NCBI RefSeq assembly: GCF_024868665.1
Contig: NC_079913.1
Span: 6,738,635-6,802,634 of the forward strand
DNA from: Triplophysa rosa
Lineage: Eukaryota; Chordata; Actinopteri; Cypriniformes; Nemacheilidae
Direction of reading: 5' to 3'
DNA: 64,000 nt
The notes beneath the pieces are model-generated. The model did not search any database. It was not told the DNA's origin and saw only the letters and a list, made by a program, of their open reading frames with translations. This document shows, in pieces, positions 1 through 33,646 of this stretch; position 1 is the stretch's first letter; every line of letters begins with the position of its first letter. The translations under genes were made by a program, and so were the position numbers.

Positions 1-1077
1 GAAAAGCTCGTTTCTCACAGCCCTCAAACGACTGAAGGCACATTTATGTTGCATTAAAGCGCATTGACACAGAGTTGATCGGTGCGATACATTATCGTCA
101 TCGCTTATCTCCACATTCTTTCAGAATCTTCGCGATCTCTGACTTATGTTGTTTTTATATACGTTTACATTAATAACAGTTACCGCAAACAACGAGTCTC
201 TTACAAATAAATACGTAACTTTTTGACGCAATGATTTTGTAACATCATATAATCTTTACCCTTACTAAGATGAACCATGGTTTAACTAACGTTATAGTAA
301 CCATAGTTTTAATAAGCATAGGAACGACGCTGTCACTAGTTAAACAATGATATTTGTCGTTTGAAATGAACAATGAAGTTTGTTAAAATGTGGTAATTCA
401 AACGGTAACTAATCTGCCAAAAATAAGGTTATATCACTTTTACTTCAATAAAATCATGGGTTGGACTTGGAAGCAAAGACTTTAAGGGTTAAGCTCTATA
501 TGCTGCTTTATTCCTTCAATCTGGTCAGAACATTCATTCAAAAACGTGAAAAAAAACAAGGAACTAATAAGATCAAACACTGTTTTAAACGTTTACAAAC
601 ATCCGCGACCGAGAACGTAAACATCTTAGTTAAAACAAACAGAAAGTTAAACAGAGTAACTCACCTTTCAGAGAAAAACTCGCGGTGCCTGATCAAGATC
701 TCTCTTCGTAAACTGCGAGATCAAAATCCCACGAGACCGATCGCGATAAAAGCTTTACATTGTTCGTCTTCCGAACCGACCATTTGAACTGGTAGAAAAG
801 ACGGTATTCCTTGCAAAAAGCCGGGCAGACAATGCACTTTGTTTGGGGAAATCCTTATAAGTAATGGGCGATGCTGGGAATCTGGCGTCGAAAACAATTC
901 CTCGGTTCTCCACGCCCTGTGGGCTGAGCTTCAGATGAGCTGCCAGGTGTGAGTGAAGTGTGAAAGGTTCGCGGTTACCTGTGTGAGTTTTGCGAACAGT
1001 GGCGTAAGAAACGCCGAATGATGTATGTGGACTCGGTCGGGACTCTTCTGGACCTGGTTGAGTGACCAGAGGGAGCG

Positions 1078-1080
<3 letters not shown>

Positions 1081-1122
<42 letters not shown>
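1081..1122 (+). repeat. (CT)n microsatellite
   Basis: About 20 uninterrupted CT units follow GAGCGCGCGCTCTCTC. Confidence 0.95.
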
Positions 1123-1123
<1 letters not shown>

Positions 1124-4100
1124 AACAGTGCATAGTAGATCGCTGTGCTAGCGTCAGTCTTATCAAAAAGTTCCATTCCGAAAAAATCAATTAAATGTAT
1201 TTAATATTTATAACGGGAATTGTTTGGTTTTATTGGAAACAATTGGGGTCTCTGGTAATATGATCATTTATATTGGTGGAGTGGATTTAAATCATACTGG
1301 AGAAAGATCCAAAACCCACTACATAAAGGATTTTGTAATGGTTTTAATGGTAAACAGATGATGAACCATAATGGACGTTGTAATAAAAATCTTAAGAATT
1401 TGTATTGTTTTTTTTCCATCAGAATCGCTGGAAGTTAAAAAAAATGAATTAGAAATAGTTTGCTCTAACCTTGCATCAAACACTGTTGAGGACTCCCTTA
1501 TGCCCCTGCTGCGATGCCTGATCTGGAATAAAAGAGTGATCTTTTCCAGTCCCACCTACAGTAAATCTGAGATTTGTGGTAATCTGGCTCATGCTGGGAC
1601 TAAGGTTAAAGCTGTACCACTGTAAATCATAATCAGAAGATTGGTTTTGAGGATTGAGGCACAAAATTTGTGACCATCTCTTGCATTAGCACACATTTTT
1701 ATTCAAGACTATTTCTTCTAGCGCTGCCCTCTTGTGTTTAGTTGGTTAGCTGGTTTACTGCTTTGAATAAAAACATTTGCCAAATGCTTTAAATGAGGGA
1801 ACCATTTTCCGCCATCTTGACTCAAGCAAATTAAATTTTAAGGTTTTAATCCGACAAGATTTAAGATATTAACAGATTGGCCTTCATAATCCCACCAAAT
1901 TCTTCAGTCATCCTTAAGTATCCAGGGTCATTGAAGTAAGCAAGGTGTCTTTGAGGACATCACCGATAACATGAGCAACATCATTAATGCAGCGTCCCTT
2001 TAAAATGTTGTTTTGCACCCCTGTGTGTTACTGCTGTGAAAGTGTACTTGCACATGTGTGTATATTGTAGTTGGGCAGAGTGTCAAAGCTGAATGATATG
2101 AATAATTCATGACTATGGAAATGAGTCTGTCTGAAGGAAAAGAGTGCGGTCCTTGCCCTAAGGCCTGTAGGGACAGAGATGCTTTTCTTTTTTTCATTCA
2201 TTCTCCTCTTTCTCTCTTTTAATTCCCTCCTTCTCTCTACCCCCCCTAAACGATTCTTTAGGATTTTTAGAGTGTAAAATGTGACAGAGTTGAGCAAAAC
2301 ACCAGAAATATAACAGGAGCATTGATGGAGAGACACAGCGGAAAATGTGGAAGATCAAAAAGAGAGCAAGAGAATAATGATAGCTGTCAGGCAGCGTACG
2401 ATGGCTTTGTGCCCGAGCCTGAACACTCAGAGCCTGCTGTCATCTCCATCCATTGTTCCATTTTCTCTCAAATAGCCCCGTACTTCTGTTCCTCTGTGAA
2501 ACTGTCACGCGCTGTCTCCTTCACTAAATGATAAGAAATTGATTATTGAATCATCTGAAGAATCATAAACAAGACAGAATGGGTCATTTTATGCTTCAGC
2601 AGTCATGTTTTGAGCCGTATTGATATGAAGGATAGATATTGATTGTGGCTTCAGTTATAGCGACAGGTTCATAACTGTGGATGACAGTGCAAGCTTGGTG
2701 TACAAATTGTTTCGTAATAGAGACCTGAGAAGTTGGACATTAAAAAAATAAAAATCTCAAGGGAAACACATTTTTGTTGAAATACAACAACTTTCATTTT
2801 CTTTGTCATGATGCCCTCTACTGTTTTAAGTCATTATAGCAGTTCACACTAGTCAATAATGTCTCTGTGATGGCTTTTGGTTTTGCTAATGTTTTGGTTA
2901 TTGTTGTACAGACTGTGCGTGTGAAAGGCGTCAAGGCTTGCAATGTGCCCGCTTTCTCATGCCATACATAACCCTCCATACTACCATACCCCAAACACCC
3001 CTAAACTATCATTAACCTACCATTAACATGTTTATGACTTCATGTAATTTATAATCTCACAGCATTTGTACAAGAAACAGCTGTTACGTCTACTTGACCG
3101 TGAGCTCTGTGAAAACAGAATCAAATCAGCCGAATTTGGCCCGCAGCCTTTAGAAAAACTGCAGAAGCAGATGAGCAGAAACAACTCTTCGGGCTGGTGG
3201 AAAAAGACAATATGCTGTGAGACATCAGACAGAAGGCACTGTAGAGAGGGAGGGGGAGATAAACATGAACAAAAGTGAGAGAGAAAATGAGTTATTTTTA
3301 GAGTGTGCAATGATTAGATTTGCATCCAGAGCCAAGCCGGTTTGGGTAGCTGTCAATATGAGTTATTGCATAGGCCCCGCTCTAATCAAAATGGTATACG
3401 TGTCTTGTGTGAATGACATATGCGTGTATGTGAGGAGGTGATCTGGGCATGTGTCCGTGCGCATGCTCTGGTTCGTGTGTTTGTTTGTGTATGAAGCATC
3501 AATTGAGCATCAAGTTCTATTACTTTATGTCTGGTGGGAGATGTTGGATGGTCTCTCCCTGCCGTGCAAGTTTGGTCCGGCGCCACTAATGAGCCATCTG
3601 GTGCTCTCTTCATCAATCCCACAAGTCCTGGGACCATTACCCAGAATTCTGCACCCCGTGCTCAGCCAAATAACCAGACCTCTGTGGGAAGCACAATCAA
3701 GATGGAAGGCTAGGATTTTTCACTTTAAAATATCTAAGCATCCTTGCAGACTCAAGGATTTGGTCATAGAGGATTAACAGTTTATGCAAAGGGAAGATGA
3801 TTTATGTTTACAATTAGGAAGAACAAACAATTTGCCAATGTAATCAAAATATTTTAAATATAAAAATAAATAAATAAATAAAGTCTGAATTGTACAGATA
3901 ATGCACATCAAGGTATAATAATACTCGCTTTCTCTTTCCTGCACTGGCAACTTGAGGGGTGAAATGTCCATCTCTCATCATTAGCTTGATTGGAGAACTG
4001 ATAAAAGATGAGAGAACGCTAATGAAGTCACTAATGAAGACTGAGAGAAGCTCTTTGAAGGAATATATGGTTTCAGAGTGTCCAATATGGTTGATCACAT

Positions 4101-6249
4101 TCCCAGACTATTCCCAAAACAATGCAAATGTTCTCAACATATGCAGGCTTTCAATAATTTTGCTTTGAATGATTAATTGCCTGCAGTGTTGCTTCACACA
4201 CGCCAAACAACTTTGGTTTGTTATAATGATTAAAACCTGATTCTATAATCTGTTACATCAGTATTATTATATCAGATTCATTCAGTTATCTGGCTTTACG
4301 GCTGGTTGGCATCCAATAATAAGCTTTACAGACCGGAAAACTGCAATAGGAAGTTCTGAAATTCTAATTGTGGCACGATAACCTTCAAAAATTGAAAATA
4401 ACACATTTTTAATAATGGTGATGTGTTCCCAGGATAACAAATGGCTTTCGCTATGCAACACTGAATAACTAGCTAAGAAAGACCATTGATTTTTGTGAGG
4501 TGAGGAAATATGAGTAAATGCAAATATATATTTTTTAAACTCTCTTGAGTCCTTTTGGTATGACTGCTCAAAGCTTACAATTAAAGTGACCTTGATTAAG
4601 CCTTCTTTTTCAGGTGTTTTCAAGACTTTTTAATACCAATAATAATGAACTTTTCGTTAAATTGAGGATCTTAAGGATCTAAAATGAACCACAGCGGTAA
4701 GTCATGTTTTAAACCACAAGATGGCAGCATATAATCATTTTTTAAACGTCAGTATTGTTTTTAGTATACCGACGCATTAAGAAGTGATAAGTGTTTCTTT
4801 AATTATTTAAAAAAAAATGTAGTCCAAAATTTGTATTTATTTATAAGAGGATAGTTTAGTAACTCTGTTACCGTGATTTTGCATAGTAAACAACTAATGG
4901 TCTAAAAGTAAATATTTGTATAACTCTGAAACATTAAAAATTTTCACATTTCTTAATCCACAAATATGCTCCAATGTATGTTAAAAGTGTTTTAATTTAA
5001 ATATATTTTATTGTTTATTTGCCTGTCTAAATGATTAAAACAACCACATAAAAACAAATATCTATTCTAGGAAACATTTTTAAATCAAACTAAGGGCACT
5101 GGTTTCATATAGAATTTTATCTCTCTCTCAGCTCTTATCTCGATCTCTCCTCTTTTCTTCTGGGTTTTCTACTCTCGAACACACCATTCCTGCACACATT
5201 TATCACATCTTCAAATTTAAAGTGTCATTAAGGTGCCATGCTGTTTGAGTGTAGTTTGAACTAACATTGTCTGCTTCTGTTTACGGTATAGGTCTGTTTT
5301 AGTGAAAGCACCTTACGTTAATAATAAAAGTAACAGTTTACACAGAGAGAGAAGGAGAGAGGGGCTGTTTATTTAATGAAGGTATGCATGTTCCATGTTC
5401 CCACGCTTTCATTTGTTATTCCTCTGCCTCCCTCTCTCTGTATTTACATTGATAATTGACTTTTAAAAATACCCAAGATCCTTTGGGATGTACATAAGAC
5501 AGAGGTCTGATTTTTTTCTGTGAACCCCATGCCAGCACAACCTCATATACAACACTAAATATAATCCAATACCACATAAAAGCATTTTGTAACATTAAAA
5601 GACATCATCATTTTGTATTTGTTTGTTTAAAAATTAAAAGATAAGGCTTCATTTCCTATTCTGGGTGACCCCTGTCAAACAATGGTCTCACAGTATTCCA
5701 GCATTTCTTTTGGATTTCACCATTTCTCCCTATAAACATTTTCATAAACATATTTGCACACCAGTGTAAATACAAATAGCATTTTTTTGCACTATTTACA
5801 TTGTTACTTAGCATAAAATTGTGAAATATAGTGTACACACAAGACAACACCAATGTTTAGAGGACAACAAAAAAAACTACAGACGTGACACAAGAAAACA
5901 AAGGATTAATGAGATTGAGATCCGTTGAGAGCCAAGGACTTTTAGAGTGTCTCTGAACGCGTGATGTTTCTCATTTGATGACGCACGCCCCATGCATACG
6001 TGTGGAAATCGCCTCAGCTTAGTTATGGGAAACTGCAACTTTCTCAAAGAGGTTGTGTTTGACCCCCTGACCTCCAGAATCCTTCAGCTTCGACTACATC
6101 CTTCTGTCCCCAGCCACGGCAGCCGTCCCAGGCTCTGGGTGTCACCACAGGGCCTTTGATGGTTCACACATGGGTTGCTTTCTGTGCTACTTCCTGTTGT
6201 TTATAGGGATGGGGCTGAGTTAGGGCTGCCCCCTTCTGGTCTCAAGGGA

Positions 6250-6275
6250 GACACACACACACACACACACACACC
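6250..6275 (+). repeat. (AC)n microsatellite
   Basis: About 12 AC units, located about 0.7 kb upstream of the candidate abcc9 promoter. Confidence 0.9.
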
Positions 6276-6979
6276 CATAAACCTCATGCAACCCCAGTGC
6301 TTCTTCAACCTCTCACACACCCTCACTTCCCCAAGTCGTACACGCTAGTGCACCCTACGGCAGTTCTCATCACACTTCGGTCTTTAAACCATCTGTGACC
6401 CTTGTGTCTGGTCCCTCTGGAGGGGAGGTTCTGCTTCCCATGAAGTCCATCAGTCAATTAGTGTCTGACTGTAATACCAGTTAAGGTTCTGAAATGTCTT
6501 TGCTATAAATCAATAAAACAATAATGATTTCAAAGTCAGATAGTTCAAGCTTAGGTTAATTTGTGCGAGTCAAATCTAAAACCTGAACAGAGGGAAACAA
6601 TAAATCTCATGAGGATGTAGCTTTGAAAAATGGGAGTCATTTGTCTCAAAGAGGTTATATTTTGAGGGTCAAATAGAAATAAATGCATGGCTGTGAATAC
6701 AATGCAGAATAACTTATTACTTACCGACAAAGTGTCCAGAATCTAAAAACAATAAGTATACAAAAATATTATGCCATTTGTACATCATTATCAGATATAG
6801 GCGTTACCCTACCCTATTATCTATTATATATAATATACACTTTCGTTTACTGCGTAATATTATGCACTTGCCACTAAGCAACGCCACTGATTGTTATTAT
6901 ATTCCGAGTATTCACCATGATCCAGTTATTCTTGAAGTGACCTACATCTGACGAGATGGGCTCGTGCACCGGCATCCCT

Positions 6980-7138
6980 CCTTTATATCTGACGCCATAG
7001 CAACATAACGCCGAAGGATACACGCTTTCTTCAGTACCACAAGGACACCGAGGTTCTATCGGATTTATTGTCTAACCAGGGCAGTTTATTACATGCATTC
7101 GTCAATTCGTCTTTCTTTAAACCGAGACTGTTATTTAG
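6980..7138 (+). promoter_or_regulatory. abcc9: Candidate abcc9 core promoter and first noncoding exon
   Basis: A TATA-like TTTATAT lies near 6982. An RFX half-site-like CCATAGCAAC follows near 6996. The sequence then runs without an ATG-led long ORF to a good splice donor (TTTAG then GTAAGC) at 7138/7139. This is the layout of a short TATA-driven 5' UTR exon about 1.3 kb upstream of the abcc9 start codon. It is inference from sequence signals only; an unrelated transcript or chance match is possible. Confidence 0.35.
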
Positions 7139-7589
7139 GTAAGCGTGTCTTTGATTTTGTTGCATTACATCTTCATTCATACAAATAGCGTAACGCACCT
7201 AAAGCGTTAATCATGCTCGGTGCTTTATATTATGGCTTCTCTTTTGTTTTAATCGCATCATTTTCACGCATGTTAATTAAAACGACTCATAATTGTATTC
7301 ACTACTGCTACTTGTGATGTATAAAGAGGCTGCATTGTAACACATCAAAACAAGGTCAAAACAGTCAGATATGCAGGCTATCTAAAAAAATATTGTCAAA
7401 TGAAATTATTTGGGTATAGCCGCGTTAGTGTTACTTATATTAATAGACTAGGATAACAAATAAATGAAAAGATGACAATAAATGTGGACATCATATGACC
7501 CCCACTAACAAGGTTTTCAAACACAAGCATAATGTGAGCGTCGATGTCTATTTTCTCAGTGCGTCCATGCCAACATTCTTGTTCAAGTT

Positions 7590-7726
7590 TGGAAATCCGA
7601 TCCAAGAGAGCAGAGACACCATGAGCAGCTGATACACTGCAGCTAAAAATAATATTCCCTGTGAATTACTGTCCCTAACTCCAGGCAACGGGCATGAAAA
7701 CTTGCTAAAGACGGGACATCGCTCCG
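7590..7726 (+). other. abcc9: Candidate abcc9 5' UTR exon (noncoding)
   Basis: A purine-rich, noncoding stretch ends at 7726 in a strong donor (CTCCG then GTAAGTGATT). The next acceptor, CCCAG at 8421-8424, opens the exon that carries the start codon at 8449. Its left boundary is not determined. A four-codon upstream ORF (ATG AGC AGC TGA) lies near 7620. Splicing 7726 to 8425 would leave 24 nt of leader with no ATG before the start codon. Confidence 0.45.
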
Positions 7727-8448
7727 GTAAGTGATTATTTTAAATGTATTAATTTCGCCTTTGTTTGTCCTATTAATGCGGATTTATTCCGGCCATAAGT
7801 AAAAAGCGGTAACATCTTCACGTCAAACGTGTGATAGCCTACTGCATGCTGAGTGTGTGGACCAGTTTTCTGAGTGGGAGGTATGTAATAATAATAATAA
7901 CGAATAGCAGCGTTTGTGAGATGTGTGAATAATGATCTAAGATCTATATCTATATAAGATTACACTAATATATTTTAATGCACGTAAGGCTTTACTTTTA
8001 ATTGACTTATTTCACATCACCCAGGGCTCCATATTGACAGCAAATAGCTTGAGGATATACTGTAATTTATTTCCTCCACTCTCTCTCCTAAACAAGAAAT
8101 TACGTAAATAAAAAAAACTTTGGTAAATGAATTGGCTCTGAGGCAAGACCAGGCACTGTCCCTACAGGGGGTTTGTTCATCTGGCTGTTATACTGATTGG
8201 AGGCACAGTGGATCAATGTAGTCAAATACTTATCAACCTAGTCAATGATAATTACAGGAAGACAGCTTTCCTTACTGTCAGTTTGGGCTCAAAACTGACA
8301 TTTTGCAGGTTACATGTTGAACTCAGTTGACTTGATTTTTTTGGATAAAAACTGCAGTTAGCATCAGAAATCCACCATCCCAACTAACACCTGACTGCCT
8401 GATTTTTTTTTTTATCATTCCCAGGCTCCTTTAGCCCGATCAATAGAA

Positions 8449-30506
<22,058 letters not shown>

Positions 30507-31142
30507 AGTCACTCATCTCCGTCACCATAACCAGTTCATCCATTACCATGTTTGGCCTTATACAAACACGGCAGCCTTTTTTTGCCTGTGCGTTGGTACG
30601 AACACTAGAGAGGACTGACCTACGGATGAACTCTTGAACTCTTTTATATGAAACCTAAACACAGTATTGGAACTTTTTTAGCCTTTTGTTACCTTTACAC
30701 TCTTTTTCTATTTTTTGACGTGTAGTCATAAATGCATAAGCTGTAAGCATTTATCTACTGTTTTGACTAGTACCGACACTGTACAGAGGATGTCTATCCT
30801 TCTAAGGTCCGACACTCTTCATATCTGTCTGTCTGAGGTGCATTGCTGATACATATGTAGAAAAGGACGAATCAAGCCGGCTCTCTGAAGTCTGGAGAGA
30901 ATTGTGGGCCCTCACAATGTCCACCAAATATACCCAAATGTGTTATTAATATACACCCTATATGCAAAGCGATTGTATTTTATACCTTGTATTTTATTCC
31001 TCTTATGCCATTAATAATCTAAAATCAATTTATTGCTTTACTTTGGATTGTGTGGTGGCTTTTTTGCACAGTCAGTGGCCATGTTTTTGTATGATTTTAT
31101 TTTTGTTGATTTAGATACTTTTCATTCAATGCATTTGCTCCT

Positions 31143-31354
31143 ACACTCTTAAAAAAACATGCTTCAAAAGGTTATTTGATGCCATAGAAGAACCTTTTGG
31201 TTCCATAAAGAACCTTTAATATCCAAAGAAACTTTCTGTTTTACAAAAGGTTCATTGTGGCGAAAAAAGGGTTTTCAGATTAGAAAAAAATAAAAAAGAG
31301 ACCTTTGACTGAATAGTTCTTCTATGGCATCGCTGAGAAGAACCTTTTAAGTGT
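31143..31354. mobile_element. AGAACC-rich inverted-repeat MITE in abcc9 3' region
   Basis: It starts ACACTCTTAAAAAAACATGC and contains GATGCCATAGAAGAACCTTTTGG and later the inverse TTCTTCTATGGCATCGC, ending GAACCTTTTAAGTGT. This is a common fish element. It lies in the probable 3' UTR of the SUR2B-type transcript. Confidence 0.7.
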
Positions 31355-32363
31355 CTTCATTTTAAAAATCTAGTCTGGATAAGTTTCTATTTTTAAGTCT
31401 AAAATTTCAAGTAAAAGCCGGTTAAAGATAATTCCAAACCCTGCGTGATGCTATGAAATTGTGTTATAGTGTGATGTCATGTCTGCAGTCTCCCAACAGC
31501 CAAGCGATATATTGTACACATAACCAGCCTTGTTTCTCTCATCTTCCTTTAATGGCGTGCCAGTCTGTACTTAACCATCTTCTGTTGAACCTTCAGCTTT
31601 CTTTATTCTAACGCTCTGCTTTCTGAAACAGTCACTGTCAAGCATGAGACTTTGTACAAACAGTACAATGACGCATTGATGTGTTTGCGTTTCACAAATC
31701 TTTGATGCTTACTGTCACAGACAGTGTTTTTGTGAATATCTGCAGTGTGCTGTGATGGCACTTGAGTGGTGATATTCAAGTAACCTGTAAATACAGCCAC
31801 GTGCGTAAAACTGCTTCACACACTCGGCTGATGGGACAGAACAGAATGTAACGACTGCAAGACAACGCAGAGATGGATATTTGAGTCAGACCTTGTTTCA
31901 AATCATTTCTTGAGTTGATTTTTTAAGTTACACATTAACACAAGCCTACAGGTCTAAAAGGAAAGATTTTTTTCAGAGAAAAAAAATCTCGGAGTGCTGT
32001 GACACTGTTTATAAAAACGTCTCTCAGGCATTCCTGTCGCTCTGTTCTCTGTAAAAATGCAGGCTTATTTGATTCTGTTCTACGGCAAAAAAAAAAAATT
32101 TTCAATAAATAATGCAATGTAAAAAAAATTCAAGACAGGTTGAGAAAGATTTTCTTGAAAAGACTCGAGACTTGACTTGAACAAAGACTTACTGTATAAA
32201 AGTATCTGAGCAAAGGCGGAATATGTTTGTATTTAATACAGTTACTGTATTACTATTTTTTAGGCATATTGCATGTTGGTCATGACAGTTTTTAAATGTA
32301 CATATGTAATTAATGTGGCATTTGTATTTCACAGTGTGCCTAACTTTTTTACACATGAGCTGA

Positions 32364-32369
32364 AATAAA
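32364..32369 (+). terminator. abcc9: Probable distal abcc9 poly(A) signal
   Basis: AATAAA in GAGCTGAAATAAAATGG is followed at once by a GT/T-rich stretch (TTTGTGTGTTTATTTG), the usual downstream element. It would give the SUR2B-type mRNA a 3' UTR of about 1.9 kb containing a fish inverted-repeat element at 31143-31354. An alternative AATAAA is at 32104. Confidence 0.55.
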
Positions 32370-32606
32370 ATGGCTTTGTGTGTTTATTTGTTTTCCATTA
32401 TTCATTTCATTGTTATCAGTGGCATGTGGCTTACAATAATCATATTCTTCACACGTATTAAAATTTTTAAGGGCTATCTGAGAAACAGCATGAACACACA
32501 CATTGATATTCTCTAGAATAAAACTTTCGAAATAAGTTGCTGCACAGCGCCCTCTATTGAATTCTTTAAATTGCAATCTATAAATCTTAACAGGGAAGAC
32601 TTGTGC

Positions 32607-33095
32607 TGCGTCCCAATTCGCCTACTTATACTATGCCCTTAAAATATGTACTGTTTTTGCTTTGGAAAAGTTTTAGAGCTTAGCAAAACTGTATGCACGC
32701 ACTGGGACATACTAACGCGAAACGGAAGTGGCCGTTGTTGCCTAGACGACACTGTTGTCCTTAACTGTCACGAAAATCAAAATACAGCTCTTCCTTGCAT
32801 TTAAGTATTTATTCATTTATTATTTTGTATGTAATGTATACTGTATACTTACATTTATTAATTTAGCGAATGAATATTTTATTTCGTGTTATTAATGCAA
32901 ACTCCGCCCTCTCGCGGTGAGTTGTGGGTAACATCAGCCGCTAAGTGTCCATTGATTCACACTTCGAATTTTCACCGGAAACAGTAGACCATCCGGGTAC
33001 TTTGAGAATACTCATTTCAGCATACTATGATTTGGGACGTACTAATTCTATTTTCGAATACTATTTAGGACGGATAGTATGCGAATTGGGACGCA
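32607..33095. mobile_element. Inverted-repeat element between abcc9 and kcnj8
   Basis: The left end TGCGTCCCAATTCGCCTAC and the right end GTATGCGAATTGGGACGCA are inverted repeats; sub-terminal TACTATG words also mirror. It is 489 bp with no ORF of note. No target duplication was identified. It starts 243 bp after the distal abcc9 poly(A) signal and ends 552 bp before the kcnj8 start. Confidence 0.7.
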
Positions 33096-33535
33096 AGCAT
33101 TCAATTTTGTTAAATTCCAATACACACAAGTCTACATTTAAAAACATTCTAGAATAAAAGAGAATATATATTTCTATATATAATGTTTACGTGTGAACTT
33201 AGCTTTCTAAACTACATAAAAGTCTTCTGTTATTATTATCTTTTTATATTTACATAATTTAAGTATTTTGTTATTTCAATTTAAAAGGGTGGATATTTTT
33301 AATTAGTCGTCTCCTGTGTGATGGTTTCTTATTGCCAGCAGGACAGTCGTGCACCGCCCATGTGCGTCAAAGACTGCATCGCGATTACCGGAATCATCAT
33401 AAAGACACTTTTTGAAACCTTTCGGCGCTTCGTAGTTTGTCTTTTGGTATCTCGCTGTATTTTCTTGCATTGCCAGACTCAAAACATCGCGTTTAACGTA
33501 TAATAGATGCAGAATATCTTTATTTAGTTAAACAG

Positions 33536-33646
33536 AGTTGCAGAAGATGCGGGATGGATGTTAATGTCTTGTTGCGCGCTTGACAGTTGTGGTGCACTTT
33601 TAGAGAGCCATTTCTTTTTGACCATCTGAACTGACATGAGCAAATA
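33536..33646 (+). promoter_or_regulatory. kcnj8: kcnj8 5' leader with several upstream ORFs
   Basis: A plausible acceptor (TTTAGTTAAACAG) ends at 33535. The leader then carries four short upstream ORFs, starting at 33547 (5 codons), 33554, 33558 and 33636. The last is ATG AGC AAA TAA. Its stop codon shares its final A with the main ATG at 33647. This suggests translational damping or reinitiation. The exact 5' end of the exon is not fixed from sequence. Confidence 0.45.

Larger units (their letters stand above)
1..6979. other. Left flank without a supported protein gene
   Basis: No exon of a recognised family was found. Between 660 and 950 there are splice-donor and TATA-like signals on both strands (see findings). 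The rest is AT-rich, with a (CT)n tract, an (AC)n tract and GA-rich patches near 5345-5365. Short ORFs here lack family resemblance and codon structure. Confidence 0.7.

Noticed and set aside
461..787. 108-codon + strand ORF at the left edge
   Set aside because: No recognisable domain, lysine-rich composition from AT-rich DNA, and it overlaps the proposed minus-strand exon signals.
4282..4623. 113-codon minus-strand ORF
   Set aside because: No family match or splice context seen; length is within chance for the window.
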